Assembly: GCA_001303705.1 (NCBI GenBank)
Contig: LJUI01000103.1
Coordinates: 1-13,605, forward strand
Direction of reading: 5' to 3'
Length of the DNA: 13,605 bases
From: a candidate division TA06 bacterium SM23_40
GTDB taxonomy: Bacteria > LJUI01 > SM1-40
Part shown: positions 8,317 to 13,605 of the stretch, in pieces
Numbering within the stretch: position 1 is the first letter of the stretch
Layout of the letters: the number at the start of each line of letters is the position of its first letter
The notes under the pieces: generated by a model
What the model saw: only the letters and a program-made list of their open reading frames with translations
The model's database searches: none
Told to the model about the DNA's origin: nothing
Program-made: the position numbers and the translations under genes

Positions 8317-8736
8317 ATGCAACCAGAAAGACACATAAGGATGACTCAGCAGCGCCAGGTTATACTGGATGAGTTACGAAAGCTCGATTCGCATCCCACC
8401 GCGGATGAGATCTACGAGATCGTCCGCAGGAGGATTCCCCGGATCAGCCTCGGTACGGTATACCGGAATCTGGAGTTTCTTTCCAGGTGTGGTATCATTC
8501 GAAAGCTCGAACTCAGCGGCTCCCAGATGCGGTTTGACGGTTTTATAGACAGACATAACCATATCAGGTGCATTCGCTGCGGCAGGGTTGATGATTTACC
8601 CGCCGAGCAGTTGCTGACAGAATGTGACAGGGATCTACTGAAAGAGACGGGATACAAGGTTATCGAGCGACGGGTTGAGTTCCTGGGCGTGTGCCCGAAC
8701 TGCAGGGAAGATGAGGGCACCGAATCAGCGGGGTAA
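8317..8736 (+). CDS. perR: Fur-family transcriptional regulator, PerR-like
   Basis: A 139-residue metal-dependent repressor. The N-terminal winged helix (MTQQRQVILDEL through ISLGTVYRNLEFL) binds DNA and the C-terminal half dimerises. The structural zinc site is complete: C85, C88 (CIRC), C126 and C129 (CPNC). The sensing site matches Bacillus subtilis PerR in spacing: H26 (SHPTAD), D74 (RFDG), H80 and H82 (HNH), D93 (VDD), equivalent to H37, D85, H91, H93 and D104. An Asp rather than Glu at the last position favours PerR over Fur. PerR with bound Fe(II) is inactivated by peroxide through oxidation of the histidines. ATG 8317 is chosen because it lies just beyond the predicted transcript start and keeps the usual N-terminal arm; ATG 8341 is the alternative, and neither has a strong Shine-Dalgarno. 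A TTG at 8293 would place the start inside the operator and is unlikely. Nearby peroxide/superoxide defence and ferritin genes support the PerR reading. Confidence 0.87.
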   Translation: MQPERHIRMTQQRQVILDELRKLDSHPTADEIYEIVRRRIPRISLGTVYRNLEFLSRCGIIRKLELSGSQMRFDGFIDRHNHIRCIRCGRVDDLPAEQLLTECDRDLLKETGYKVIERRVEFLGVCPNCREDEGTESAG

Positions 8737-8807
8737 TCTCCTGGGGATGAATCTGGCCGAAAGATATCTGACAGGCCTGGAGGGCATGTAAGCAGGGGGA
8801 GGATACG

Positions 8808-9623
8808 GTGAACCACAAGACCACAAAAAAGAAGCGCTGGCGCCGGCACGTGAATTCTGATCCTCTCGTCTTCCTGTACGACTACGACGATATCCGGGAT
8901 CGGGAAATTGTCGGGCTCATCGCATCTTCTCTCGCATATGGGAATGTAAAACAGATATCGAAAAGCGTGGACGGTGTATTGAGTTTCATGGGAGCATCAC
9001 CGGCTCATTTTCTCGAGACGTCAACCCCCAGAGCAATTGAGAGAACATTTTCGAGTTTCAAACACCGGTGGACAACGGGTTGGGATTTGGCATCGATGCT
9101 CAAAGGAGCGAAGCAGGTGATAGAGAAGTACGGATCTCTCGAATCCTGTTTCGCCTATGGTCTCGAGACGTCCCATGTCGATACCGTTGCAGCTCTCACA
9201 CATTTCGTGAGCGAGTTGAAAGGTGCTGATGGCAGCTCGTACAATAGTCTTCTCCCCTCTCCGTGTAGGAACAGTGCCTGCAAACGTCTTCACCTCTTCT
9301 TACGTTGGATGGTTCGGAGCGATCGGGTCGATCCCGGCGGCTGGACCGAGGTTTCCGCTTCAAAGCTTCTCGTTCCTCTCGATAGACATATGTACCGGTT
9401 TGCCATGGATACAGGCCTGACCGAGCGGAAGCAGCCCAACCTGCATACGGCACGGGAGGTCACAGAGGCATTCAGGGAGATCTCTCCAGAGGATCCCGTG
9501 AAATACGACTTCGCCCTGACACGGCTGGGGATTCTCCGGATTGATGACCGGAATAAGTTCATGAGGCAGCTCGGTATGAATAAGGGAGACCGGATTAAGG
9601 GGGGTATCGCGTGGAGGGCGTAG
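8808..9623 (+). CDS. TIGR02757 family protein (DUF2400)
   Basis: A 271-residue cytoplasmic protein of the conserved bacterial TIGR02757/DUF2400 family, whose biochemical function is not established as far as I know. Family phrases are clear: DPLVFLYDYDDIRDREIVGL and IASSLAYGNVKQI (about 18-52), LFLRWMVRSDRVDPGGW (about 163-179), and LLVPLDRHMYRFA followed by EDPVKYDFALTRLGI near the C-terminus. The start is GTG 8808, supported by a strong GGGGGAGGA (8795-8803); no ATG is in frame upstream before a TGA at 8769. Relative to what I recall of the family, the N-terminal helix (usually ending LYDRYN) looks replaced by a lysine/arginine-rich stretch (KTTKKKRWRRH), so the N-terminus may be a little short. 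The 3' end overlaps the permease gene by 13 bases, which suggests translational coupling and one operon. Confidence 0.85.
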   Translation: MNHKTTKKKRWRRHVNSDPLVFLYDYDDIRDREIVGLIASSLAYGNVKQISKSVDGVLSFMGASPAHFLETSTPRAIERTFSSFKHRWTTGWDLASMLKGAKQVIEKYGSLESCFAYGLETSHVDTVAALTHFVSELKGADGSSYNSLLPSPCRNSACKRLHLFLRWMVRSDRVDPGGWTEVSASKLLVPLDRHMYRFAMDTGLTERKQPNLHTAREVTEAFREISPEDPVKYDFALTRLGILRIDDRNKFMRQLGMNKGDRIKGGIAWRA

Positions 9624-10870
9624 CCATCGCATTCGTTCTCGAACTCTGGGAGACGCTCCGTGAGATGGCGCCCTTTCTCATATTCGGCTTCTTCGTTGCG
9701 GGAGTGCTTTCAGTCCTGATCCAGCCCGAGGTTGTTGAGCGTCACCTGGGAGGGAGAGGATTGTGGCAGGTGATCAAGGCTGCGATCTTCGGTGTACCGC
9801 TGCCCCTCTGCTCCTGCGGCGTGATCCCGGTTGCCGCTTCTCTCCGGAGGCACGGGGCCGGTTCCGGCGCTACGACCTCATTCCTCATATCGACACCCCA
9901 GACGGGCGTTGACAGTATCATGGTGACCCTGAGCCTCCTCGGTCCTGTATTCGCTGTGTTCAGGCCACTCATCTCATTCGTGAGCGGTCTGCTCGGCGGC
10001 TCGCTCGTTACCTACTTCGGTTCGAGTGCCGGCTCTCGTGAGGAGCCGCGGCCGAAATGTGTGGAGGAATGCTGTACCGGCGTGGAGATTCAGGGAAAAA
10101 TCCCCCGAGTTCTTCGCTACGGATTTATCACCCTTCCGAGGGATATCAATAAGGCGCTCATTATCGGTGTGCTCGTGGCGGGAGCAATCTCCGCACTCGT
10201 TCCTGACGACTACTTCTCATGGATTCTCGGCGGTGGGATCGTCTCGATGCTCGTGATGATGGCAGTCGGTATCCCAATATATGTATGTGCCACGGCATCG
10301 GTACCCGTCGCGGCAGCACTCATCGCAAAGGGTGTATCGCCGGGTGCCGCCCTCGTATTCCTCATGACGGGTCCGGCCACGAACGCCGCGACGGTGACCA
10401 CAGTGTGGAAGATCATGGGAAAGAGAACAGCGGGTATTTACCTCGGAACGGTTGCAGTCTCTTCTGTTGCGGCAGGTCTTTTTCTCGATTACATCTTTGA
10501 GGCAGGCGCCTTGCCGGTGGCTTCGGGCATGCCGTGGATGGTACCTGGTTACGTGAAAACAATCAGTGCGGGAGCACTGCTTGCGATCATGGTAGCCGCT
10601 TTTTTCCGACCTTCAAAGGTAGGTGAGAAACCGATGACCAAAGAAGCGGGACAGACCTTGAAGTTGACGATAGAGGGGATGAGCTGTGATCACTGTGCGA
10701 GGAGCATTCAACGGGCCCTCGTCGAGAGCCCCGGTGTGCAGTCGGCGGTGGTTGATCTCAAGAGCGGTGAAGCTCTCGTCACAGGCGAGGATCTCGATAC
10801 GGCCGTACTCAGCGAGGCGATCGAAGAGCTGGGGTATAAGGTCGTGGACAGTGATTTCCTGGAGGAGTAG
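9611..10870 (+). CDS. SO_0444-like Cu/Zn efflux permease with C-terminal HMA domain
   Basis: A 419-residue inner-membrane permease of the DUF318/ArsP-like superfamily, closest by eye to the SO_0444 family of Cu/Zn exporters. GTG 9611 is preceded by AAGGGGGG (9597-9604) inside the upstream gene. About eight hydrophobic segments are visible. The signature PLPLCSCGVIPVA carries C67 and C69, and a second, related half (GIPIYVCATASVPVAAAL, C226, then GPATNAATV) shows an internal duplication of the transport core. A soluble loop between the halves holds C150, C154 and C155 (KCVEECC), a likely metal-binding cluster. Residues about 345-412 are a heavy-metal-associated domain with GMSC359-DHC362, which would bind Cu(I) or Zn(II) in the cytoplasm and pass it to the permease. 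Metal specificity cannot be read from sequence; arsenic efflux (ArsP) is the main alternative, less likely given the HMA domain. Its place beside a metal-sensing regulator and ferritin fits metal homeostasis. Confidence 0.85.
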   Translation: MEGVAIAFVLELWETLREMAPFLIFGFFVAGVLSVLIQPEVVERHLGGRGLWQVIKAAIFGVPLPLCSCGVIPVAASLRRHGAGSGATTSFLISTPQTGVDSIMVTLSLLGPVFAVFRPLISFVSGLLGGSLVTYFGSSAGSREEPRPKCVEECCTGVEIQGKIPRVLRYGFITLPRDINKALIIGVLVAGAISALVPDDYFSWILGGGIVSMLVMMAVGIPIYVCATASVPVAAALIAKGVSPGAALVFLMTGPATNAATVTTVWKIMGKRTAGIYLGTVAVSSVAAGLFLDYIFEAGALPVASGMPWMVPGYVKTISAGALLAIMVAAFFRPSKVGEKPMTKEAGQTLKLTIEGMSCDHCARSIQRALVESPGVQSAVVDLKSGEALVTGEDLDTAVLSEAIEELGYKVVDSDFLEE

Positions 10871-10952
10871 ATCTCGAGAGATCTCTCCTTCCGTTTATCA
10901 TAGATGAGAGAAAGAATGAAACATCGTGGACGTTGACCAGAAGGAGGAGTAT

Positions 10953-11525
10953 ATGTCCATCAAGGGTACGAGGACAGAAAAGAATATCCTGACTGCGTTC
11001 GCCGGCGAGTCACAGGCGAGGAACCGTTACAGCTACTTCGCGAGTCAGGCGAAGAAGGACGGTTACGAGCAGATCACCTCGATCTTCCAGGAGACGGCGG
11101 ATCAGGAGAAGGAGCATGCGAAGCGGCTGTTCAAGCTGCTCGAGGGGGATGAGGTCGAAGTCCAGGCATCTTTCCCGGCCGGTGTCATCGGCACCACCGC
11201 CGAGAACCTCAAAGAAGCTGCAGCCGGCGAGAACTACGAGTGGACGGATATGTACCCCGGTTTCGCCAAGGTGGCCCGGGAGGAAGGCTTCGATGAAATC
11301 GCCGACATCTTCATGTCCATCGCCGTGGCTGAAAAGCAGCACGAGAAACGGTACAACGATCTCAGGGCGAACATCGAGGCCGGCCGCGTTTTCAAGCGGG
11401 ATACAAAAGTCGTGTGGCGCTGCCGGAACTGCGGTTATCTGCACGAGGGGAATGAAGCACCGAAGGAATGTCCGGCGTGTGCTCATCCCCAGGCTCACTT
11501 CGAGCTGCTCGGTGAAAACTGGTGA
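10953..11525 (+). CDS. rbr: Rubrerythrin
   Basis: A 190-residue cytoplasmic non-heme iron protein that reduces hydrogen peroxide to water with electrons from rubredoxin or NADH:rubredoxin reductase; it is typical of anaerobes. The N-terminal four-helix ferritin-like domain has the full di-iron ligand set: E19 ([10 protein letters not shown]), E52 and H55 (QEKEH), E93 and E96 (ENYEW), E127 and H130 (EKQHE). The C-terminal rubredoxin domain binds one Fe through C157, C160 (CRNCGY), C173 and C176 (CPAC). Ligand spacing tracks Desulfovibrio rubrerythrin with an offset of one. ATG 10953 has an ideal AAGGAGG (10941-10947); the in-frame GTG at 10926 has none. The 82-base gap from the permease gene shows no terminator with a T run, so the gene may be read from upstream or from its own unrecognised promoter. 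Desulfoferrodoxin follows 75 bases later. Confidence 0.96.
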   Translation: MSIKGTRTEKNILTAFAGESQARNRYSYFASQAKKDGYEQITSIFQETADQEKEHAKRLFKLLEGDEVEVQASFPAGVIGTTAENLKEAAAGENYEWTDMYPGFAKVAREEGFDEIADIFMSIAVAEKQHEKRYNDLRANIEAGRVFKRDTKVVWRCRNCGYLHEGNEAPKECPACAHPQAHFELLGENW

Positions 11526-11543
11526 ATGTGTATTTCGTCTATT

Positions 11544-11563
11544 GTCACAGTGGGTACTGTGGC
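11544..11563 (+). other. Intercistronic hairpin between rubrerythrin and desulfoferrodoxin
   Basis: gtcacagt (11544-11551) and actgtggc (11556-11563) form an 8-bp stem with one G-U wobble and a GGGT loop. No T run follows, so it is unlikely to end transcription. It could stabilise or mark a processing point of a joint transcript. The 37-base stretch from here to the desulfoferrodoxin start carries only its Shine-Dalgarno. Confidence 0.4.
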
Positions 11564-11600
11564 AGGCGAATGCATGAAACGGTGAGAAGGAGGTTGTCAA

Positions 11601-11978
11601 ATGACGAAGCGACTCCAGGTTTACAAATGCGGTGTATGCGGCAACATTGTCGAGGTGCTGCATAAAGGAATGGGCCAGCTCGTGTGCTGCAATCAGCCGA
11701 TGAGACTGCGCGAGGAGAATACAACGGATGCCGCAACTGAAAAGCACGTCCCCGTTATCGAGAAGGTCGAGGGCGGCTACAAGGTGAAGGTCGGGAGTGT
11801 TCCCCACCCCATGGAGGAGAAGCATTACATCGAGTGGATTCAGCTCCAGGCCGGTGGAGAGTCTTACCGACGGTTCCTCAATCCCGGTGATGCACCGGAA
11901 GCGTTTTTCAACGTGACTGCTGAGAAGGTTTCGGCTCGCGAGTACTGTAACCTTCACGGCCTCTGGAAAGGGGAGTGA
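11601..11978 (+). CDS. dfx: Desulfoferrodoxin (superoxide reductase, two-iron type)
   Basis: A 125-residue cytoplasmic enzyme that reduces superoxide to hydrogen peroxide without making oxygen, using electrons from rubredoxin. The N-terminal desulforedoxin-like domain holds center I with C10, C13, C29 and C30 (CGVC, CC). The catalytic center II ligands are all present: H49, H69 (VPHPM), H75 (EKHYIEW), C116 and H119 ([10 protein letters not shown]), with the E47-K48 pair that guides substrate. The numbering is the same as I recall for the Desulfoarculus baarsii enzyme, so there are no insertions or deletions up to the last ligand. AAGGAGGT (11587-11594) precedes ATG 11601. The peroxide it makes is the substrate of rubrerythrin just upstream, and the ferritin gene begins 6 bases after its stop, so the three genes form a coherent pathway and probably an operon. 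Confidence 0.97.
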   Translation: MTKRLQVYKCGVCGNIVEVLHKGMGQLVCCNQPMRLREENTTDAATEKHVPVIEKVEGGYKVKVGSVPHPMEEKHYIEWIQLQAGGESYRRFLNPGDAPEAFFNVTAEKVSAREYCNLHGLWKGE

Positions 11979-11984
11979 TCGCTG

Positions 11985-12509
11985 ATGATCAAAAAGAAGA
12001 TTCGTGATGCATTCAACGAACAGATACAGCACGAACTGTACTCGGCATACCTCTACCTCTCGATGGCGGCTTACTGCCATTCGATCGGATTGGACGGGAT
12101 GGCTCAGTGGCTTCGCGTTCAAACGATGGAGGAGATGACTCATGCCATGAAGTTCTTCGATCACATCATCGAGCGCGACGGCAAGGTCGAACTTCTGCCG
12201 ATAAAAAAGCCGAAGATAACGTGGAAATCTCCGCTCGAAGGATTTCAGGATGCCTACAAGCACGAGCAGTTCATTACCGGCAGGATCAATGAGCTTGTCA
12301 AGCTCTCCAATGCGGAGAAAGACTACGCATCGAACAGTCTTCTCCAGTGGTTCGTTGACGAACAGGTCGAGGAGGAGGCTTCGGCATCGAAGGTTGTCCA
12401 GCAGTTGGAGATGGTCGGTGATTCCGGTAACGGCCTTCTCATGCTCGACCGGGAGCTGGGACAGCGAACCTTCACCTGGCCGACCGCAAAGGAAGGTGAG
12501 GGTGAATAG
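11985..12509 (+). CDS. ftnA: Non-heme ferritin (FtnA type)
   Basis: A 174-residue subunit of the 24-mer iron-storage shell, which oxidises Fe(II) and stores it as a ferric mineral. The ferroxidase residues sit at the same numbers as in Escherichia coli FtnA: E17 (QHELYSAY), E50 and H53 (MEEMTH), E94 (KHEQF), Q127 and E130 (EQVEEE), with E49, E126 and E129 available for the third iron site. No heme-ligand methionine typical of bacterioferritin was seen. ATG 11985 lies 6 bases after the dfx stop, and its GGGGAG (11970-11975) overlaps the last codons of dfx, indicating translational coupling. Removing free Fe(II) limits Fenton chemistry, which fits its place with rubrerythrin and superoxide reductase. 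A hairpin-rich region follows the stop codon. Confidence 0.96.
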   Translation: MIKKKIRDAFNEQIQHELYSAYLYLSMAAYCHSIGLDGMAQWLRVQTMEEMTHAMKFFDHIIERDGKVELLPIKKPKITWKSPLEGFQDAYKHEQFITGRINELVKLSNAEKDYASNSLLQWFVDEQVEEEASASKVVQQLEMVGDSGNGLLMLDRELGQRTFTWPTAKEGEGE

Positions 12510-12557
12510 GATCCCTGCTGCTTTGTCGGGGATCCGTCTCTGTGACCGGCAAAGCAG
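12509..12557 (+). other. Two overlapping, mutually exclusive hairpins after the ferritin gene
   Basis: Hairpin A pairs ggatccc (12509-12515) with gggatcc (12529-12535). Hairpin B pairs ctgctttgtcgg (12518-12529) with ccggcaaagcag (12546-12557), 12 bp with one wobble. The B left arm occupies the A loop and the first base of the A right arm, so both full stems cannot form together. Neither is followed by a T run. This may simply be 3'-end structure protecting the ferritin message, or part of an attenuation arrangement with the hairpin at 12591. Confidence 0.5.
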
Positions 12558-12590
12558 AGGATCGTATCAGCGGTGATTTCTTAGTTCATG

Positions 12591-12614
12591 GGGGGGGATC
12601 GTTCCCCCCTCCGT
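12591..12614 (+). terminator. G6/C6 hairpin, possible terminator between ferritin and oxidoreductase genes
   Basis: Six G (12592-12597) pair with six C (12604-12609) around an ATCGTT loop, with a further G-T wobble (12591/12610). The sequence after it (ccgtcataact) has few T residues, so as an intrinsic terminator it is incomplete. It ends about 27 bases before the next start codon, so it could also act as a boundary or 5' leader structure. Confidence 0.45.
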
Positions 12615-12637
12615 CATAACTCATCTGAGGGGACGAT

Positions 12638-13605
12638 ATGGATGTCAGGTCATGTAACATTGTCATTGGTGGAGAGGCTGGTCAGGGACTGGTGACCGTG
12701 GGTCAGCTCCTCTCGAAGATACTCGTGCGGAGTGGTTACTCGATCGTTGTCACCCAGAGCTACCAGTCGAGGATACGGGGAGGGCACAACACCTTCGCCG
12801 TTCGGGTTAGTGCAGATCGTTTGGAGGCTCCCGTAGAACCGATCGACCTCCTCGTGGCGCTGAATGAGGAAACCGTCCACTTACACCAGGGTGAGATGTC
12901 TTCAGACGGTCTCGTGGTGGTGGATGGAGTATTTGGTATCACGGCCGAGCACTGCCTGAACGTCCCCTTCGAGAAGCTGGCCGGGGAGGAGTACATCAAT
13001 ACTGCCGCACTGGGGATTCTCTGTGCGCTCCTGGGGCTTGATCTCGGTATGGCTGCAACGATGCTGGAAGAGGTGTTCGGGAAAAAACATCCCGAGACGA
13101 TGGAGGATAACAGGAGTGCACTGACGAAGGCGTTCGAATGGACTCGTGGTCATCCTGAGTTCCTGCGAAAGCTGCCGCGGGTTAAGAGAGTGAAAAAGCG
13201 ATTGATGTTGGATGGAAATCAGGCCATCGCTCTCGGGGCGGTCTCTGCAGGTGTCAGGTTCTGCTCATTCTATCCTATGACGCCGTCGACATCCGTTTCA
13301 TTGAACCTGATCGGGATGGCAGAACGTATGGGTCTTGTCGTGGAGCAAGCCGAGGACGAGATTGCAGCAATCAATATGGCTATCGGAGCTTCATACGCTG
13401 GAGTTCCCGCCATGGTTGCCACCTCCGGTGGAGGTTTCGCCCTCATGGTGGAGGGAGTGAGCCTCGCTGCAATGACCGAGACACCAATCGTCGTTGTCGT
13501 CGCACAGCGGCCGGGTCCGGCAACGGGCCTCCCAACGAGAACGGAGCAGGCGGATCTGGAGTTCGTCCTTCACGCGGGGCACGGGGAGTTTCCTCGGGCG
13601 ATCTT
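12638..13605 (+). CDS. korA: 2-oxoacid:ferredoxin oxidoreductase, gamma-alpha fused subunit, KorA-like (3' end outside window)
   Basis: The first 322 residues of the alpha subunit of a 2-oxoacid:acceptor oxidoreductase, most likely 2-oxoglutarate:ferredoxin oxidoreductase (succinyl-CoA formation with reduction of ferredoxin, or the reverse carboxylation). Residues 1 to about 175 are the gamma domain ([16 protein letters not shown], then SRIRGGHN), and from about 190 the alpha N-terminal domain begins ([24 protein letters not shown] at 211-219, [42 protein letters not shown]). A fused gamma-alpha order is the KorA arrangement; separate pyruvate or branched-chain enzymes are less likely, but substrate cannot be proven here. 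The ThDP-binding beta subunit (KorB) would be expected just downstream, outside the window. ATG 12638 has GAGGGG (12627-12632) before it. The reading frame is intact to the window edge. Confidence 0.92.
   Translation, partial: MDVRSCNIVIGGEAGQGLVTVGQLLSKILVRSGYSIVVTQSYQSRIRGGHNTFAVRVSADRLEAPVEPIDLLVALNEETVHLHQGEMSSDGLVVVDGVFGITAEHCLNVPFEKLAGEEYINTAALGILCALLGLDLGMAATMLEEVFGKKHPETMEDNRSALTKAFEWTRGHPEFLRKLPRVKRVKKRLMLDGNQAIALGAVSAGVRFCSFYPMTPSTSVSLNLIGMAERMGLVVEQAEDEIAAINMAIGASYAGVPAMVATSGGGFALMVEGVSLAAMTETPIVVVVAQRPGPATGLPTRTEQADLEFVLHAGHGEFPRAI

Noticed and set aside
10871-10952. Hairpin at agatctc/gagatct and a possible PerR box (ttatcatagatgaga) before rubrerythrin
   Set aside because: The hairpin has a 2-base loop and no T run. 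The box-like sequence has only a 4-bp inverted core and does not resemble the palindrome at 8279-8309.
11010-12263. A 417-residue open frame on the - strand
   Set aside because: It runs antisense through rubrerythrin, desulfoferrodoxin and ferritin, which all have complete metal-ligand sets on the + strand.

Overview
The window is bacterial, with dense genes all on the + strand and GC-rich coding sequence. It suggests an anaerobic or microaerophilic bacterium of the FCB group or a related candidate phylum (for example Krumholzibacteriota, Latescibacterota, KSB1, Zixibacteria or Eisenbacteria). Two things point that way. First, the giant secreted protease ends in an NYPNPFNP-type FlgD-like/type IX secretion C-terminal domain, and the gene before it ends in a GEVED motif. 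Second, the rest of the window carries anaerobe genes: desulfoferrodoxin, rubrerythrin and a ferredoxin-dependent 2-oxoacid oxidoreductase. The exact phylum cannot be fixed from the window.

Layout. Positions 1-102 are the 3' end of a probable secreted GEVED-domain protein. Positions 178-7554 encode a 2458-residue secreted subtilisin-family (S8) protein whose C-terminal two thirds is a tandem duplication of a unit of about 735 residues, followed by a strong terminator-like hairpin. Positions 7752-8141 encode a small secreted protein of unknown function. Positions 8259-8309 hold a sigma70-type promoter overlapped by a 31-bp palindrome, directly in front of a Fur/PerR-type regulator (8317-8736). 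Next come a TIGR02757 (DUF2400) protein and an overlapping SO_0444-like heavy-metal permease with a C-terminal HMA domain (8808-10870). Rubrerythrin, desulfoferrodoxin and ferritin follow (10953-12509). After a hairpin-rich spacer, the window ends inside a gamma-alpha fused 2-oxoacid:ferredoxin oxidoreductase subunit (12638 to the edge).

How the genes fit together. The stretch 8317-12509 reads as a peroxide/metal-stress module: a PerR-like metal sensor, a metal exporter, a peroxide reductase (rubrerythrin), a superoxide reductase (desulfoferrodoxin) and an iron store (ferritin). The regulator probably controls its own promoter through the palindrome. I found no convincing second copy of that operator in front of the rubrerythrin gene, so direct control of the downstream genes is inference. 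The oxidoreductase at the right end is an oxygen-sensitive Fe-S/ThDP enzyme class and may benefit from this protection, but its own Shine-Dalgarno and the preceding hairpins suggest a separate unit. I saw no tRNA, rRNA, CRISPR array, insertion sequence or phage gene.
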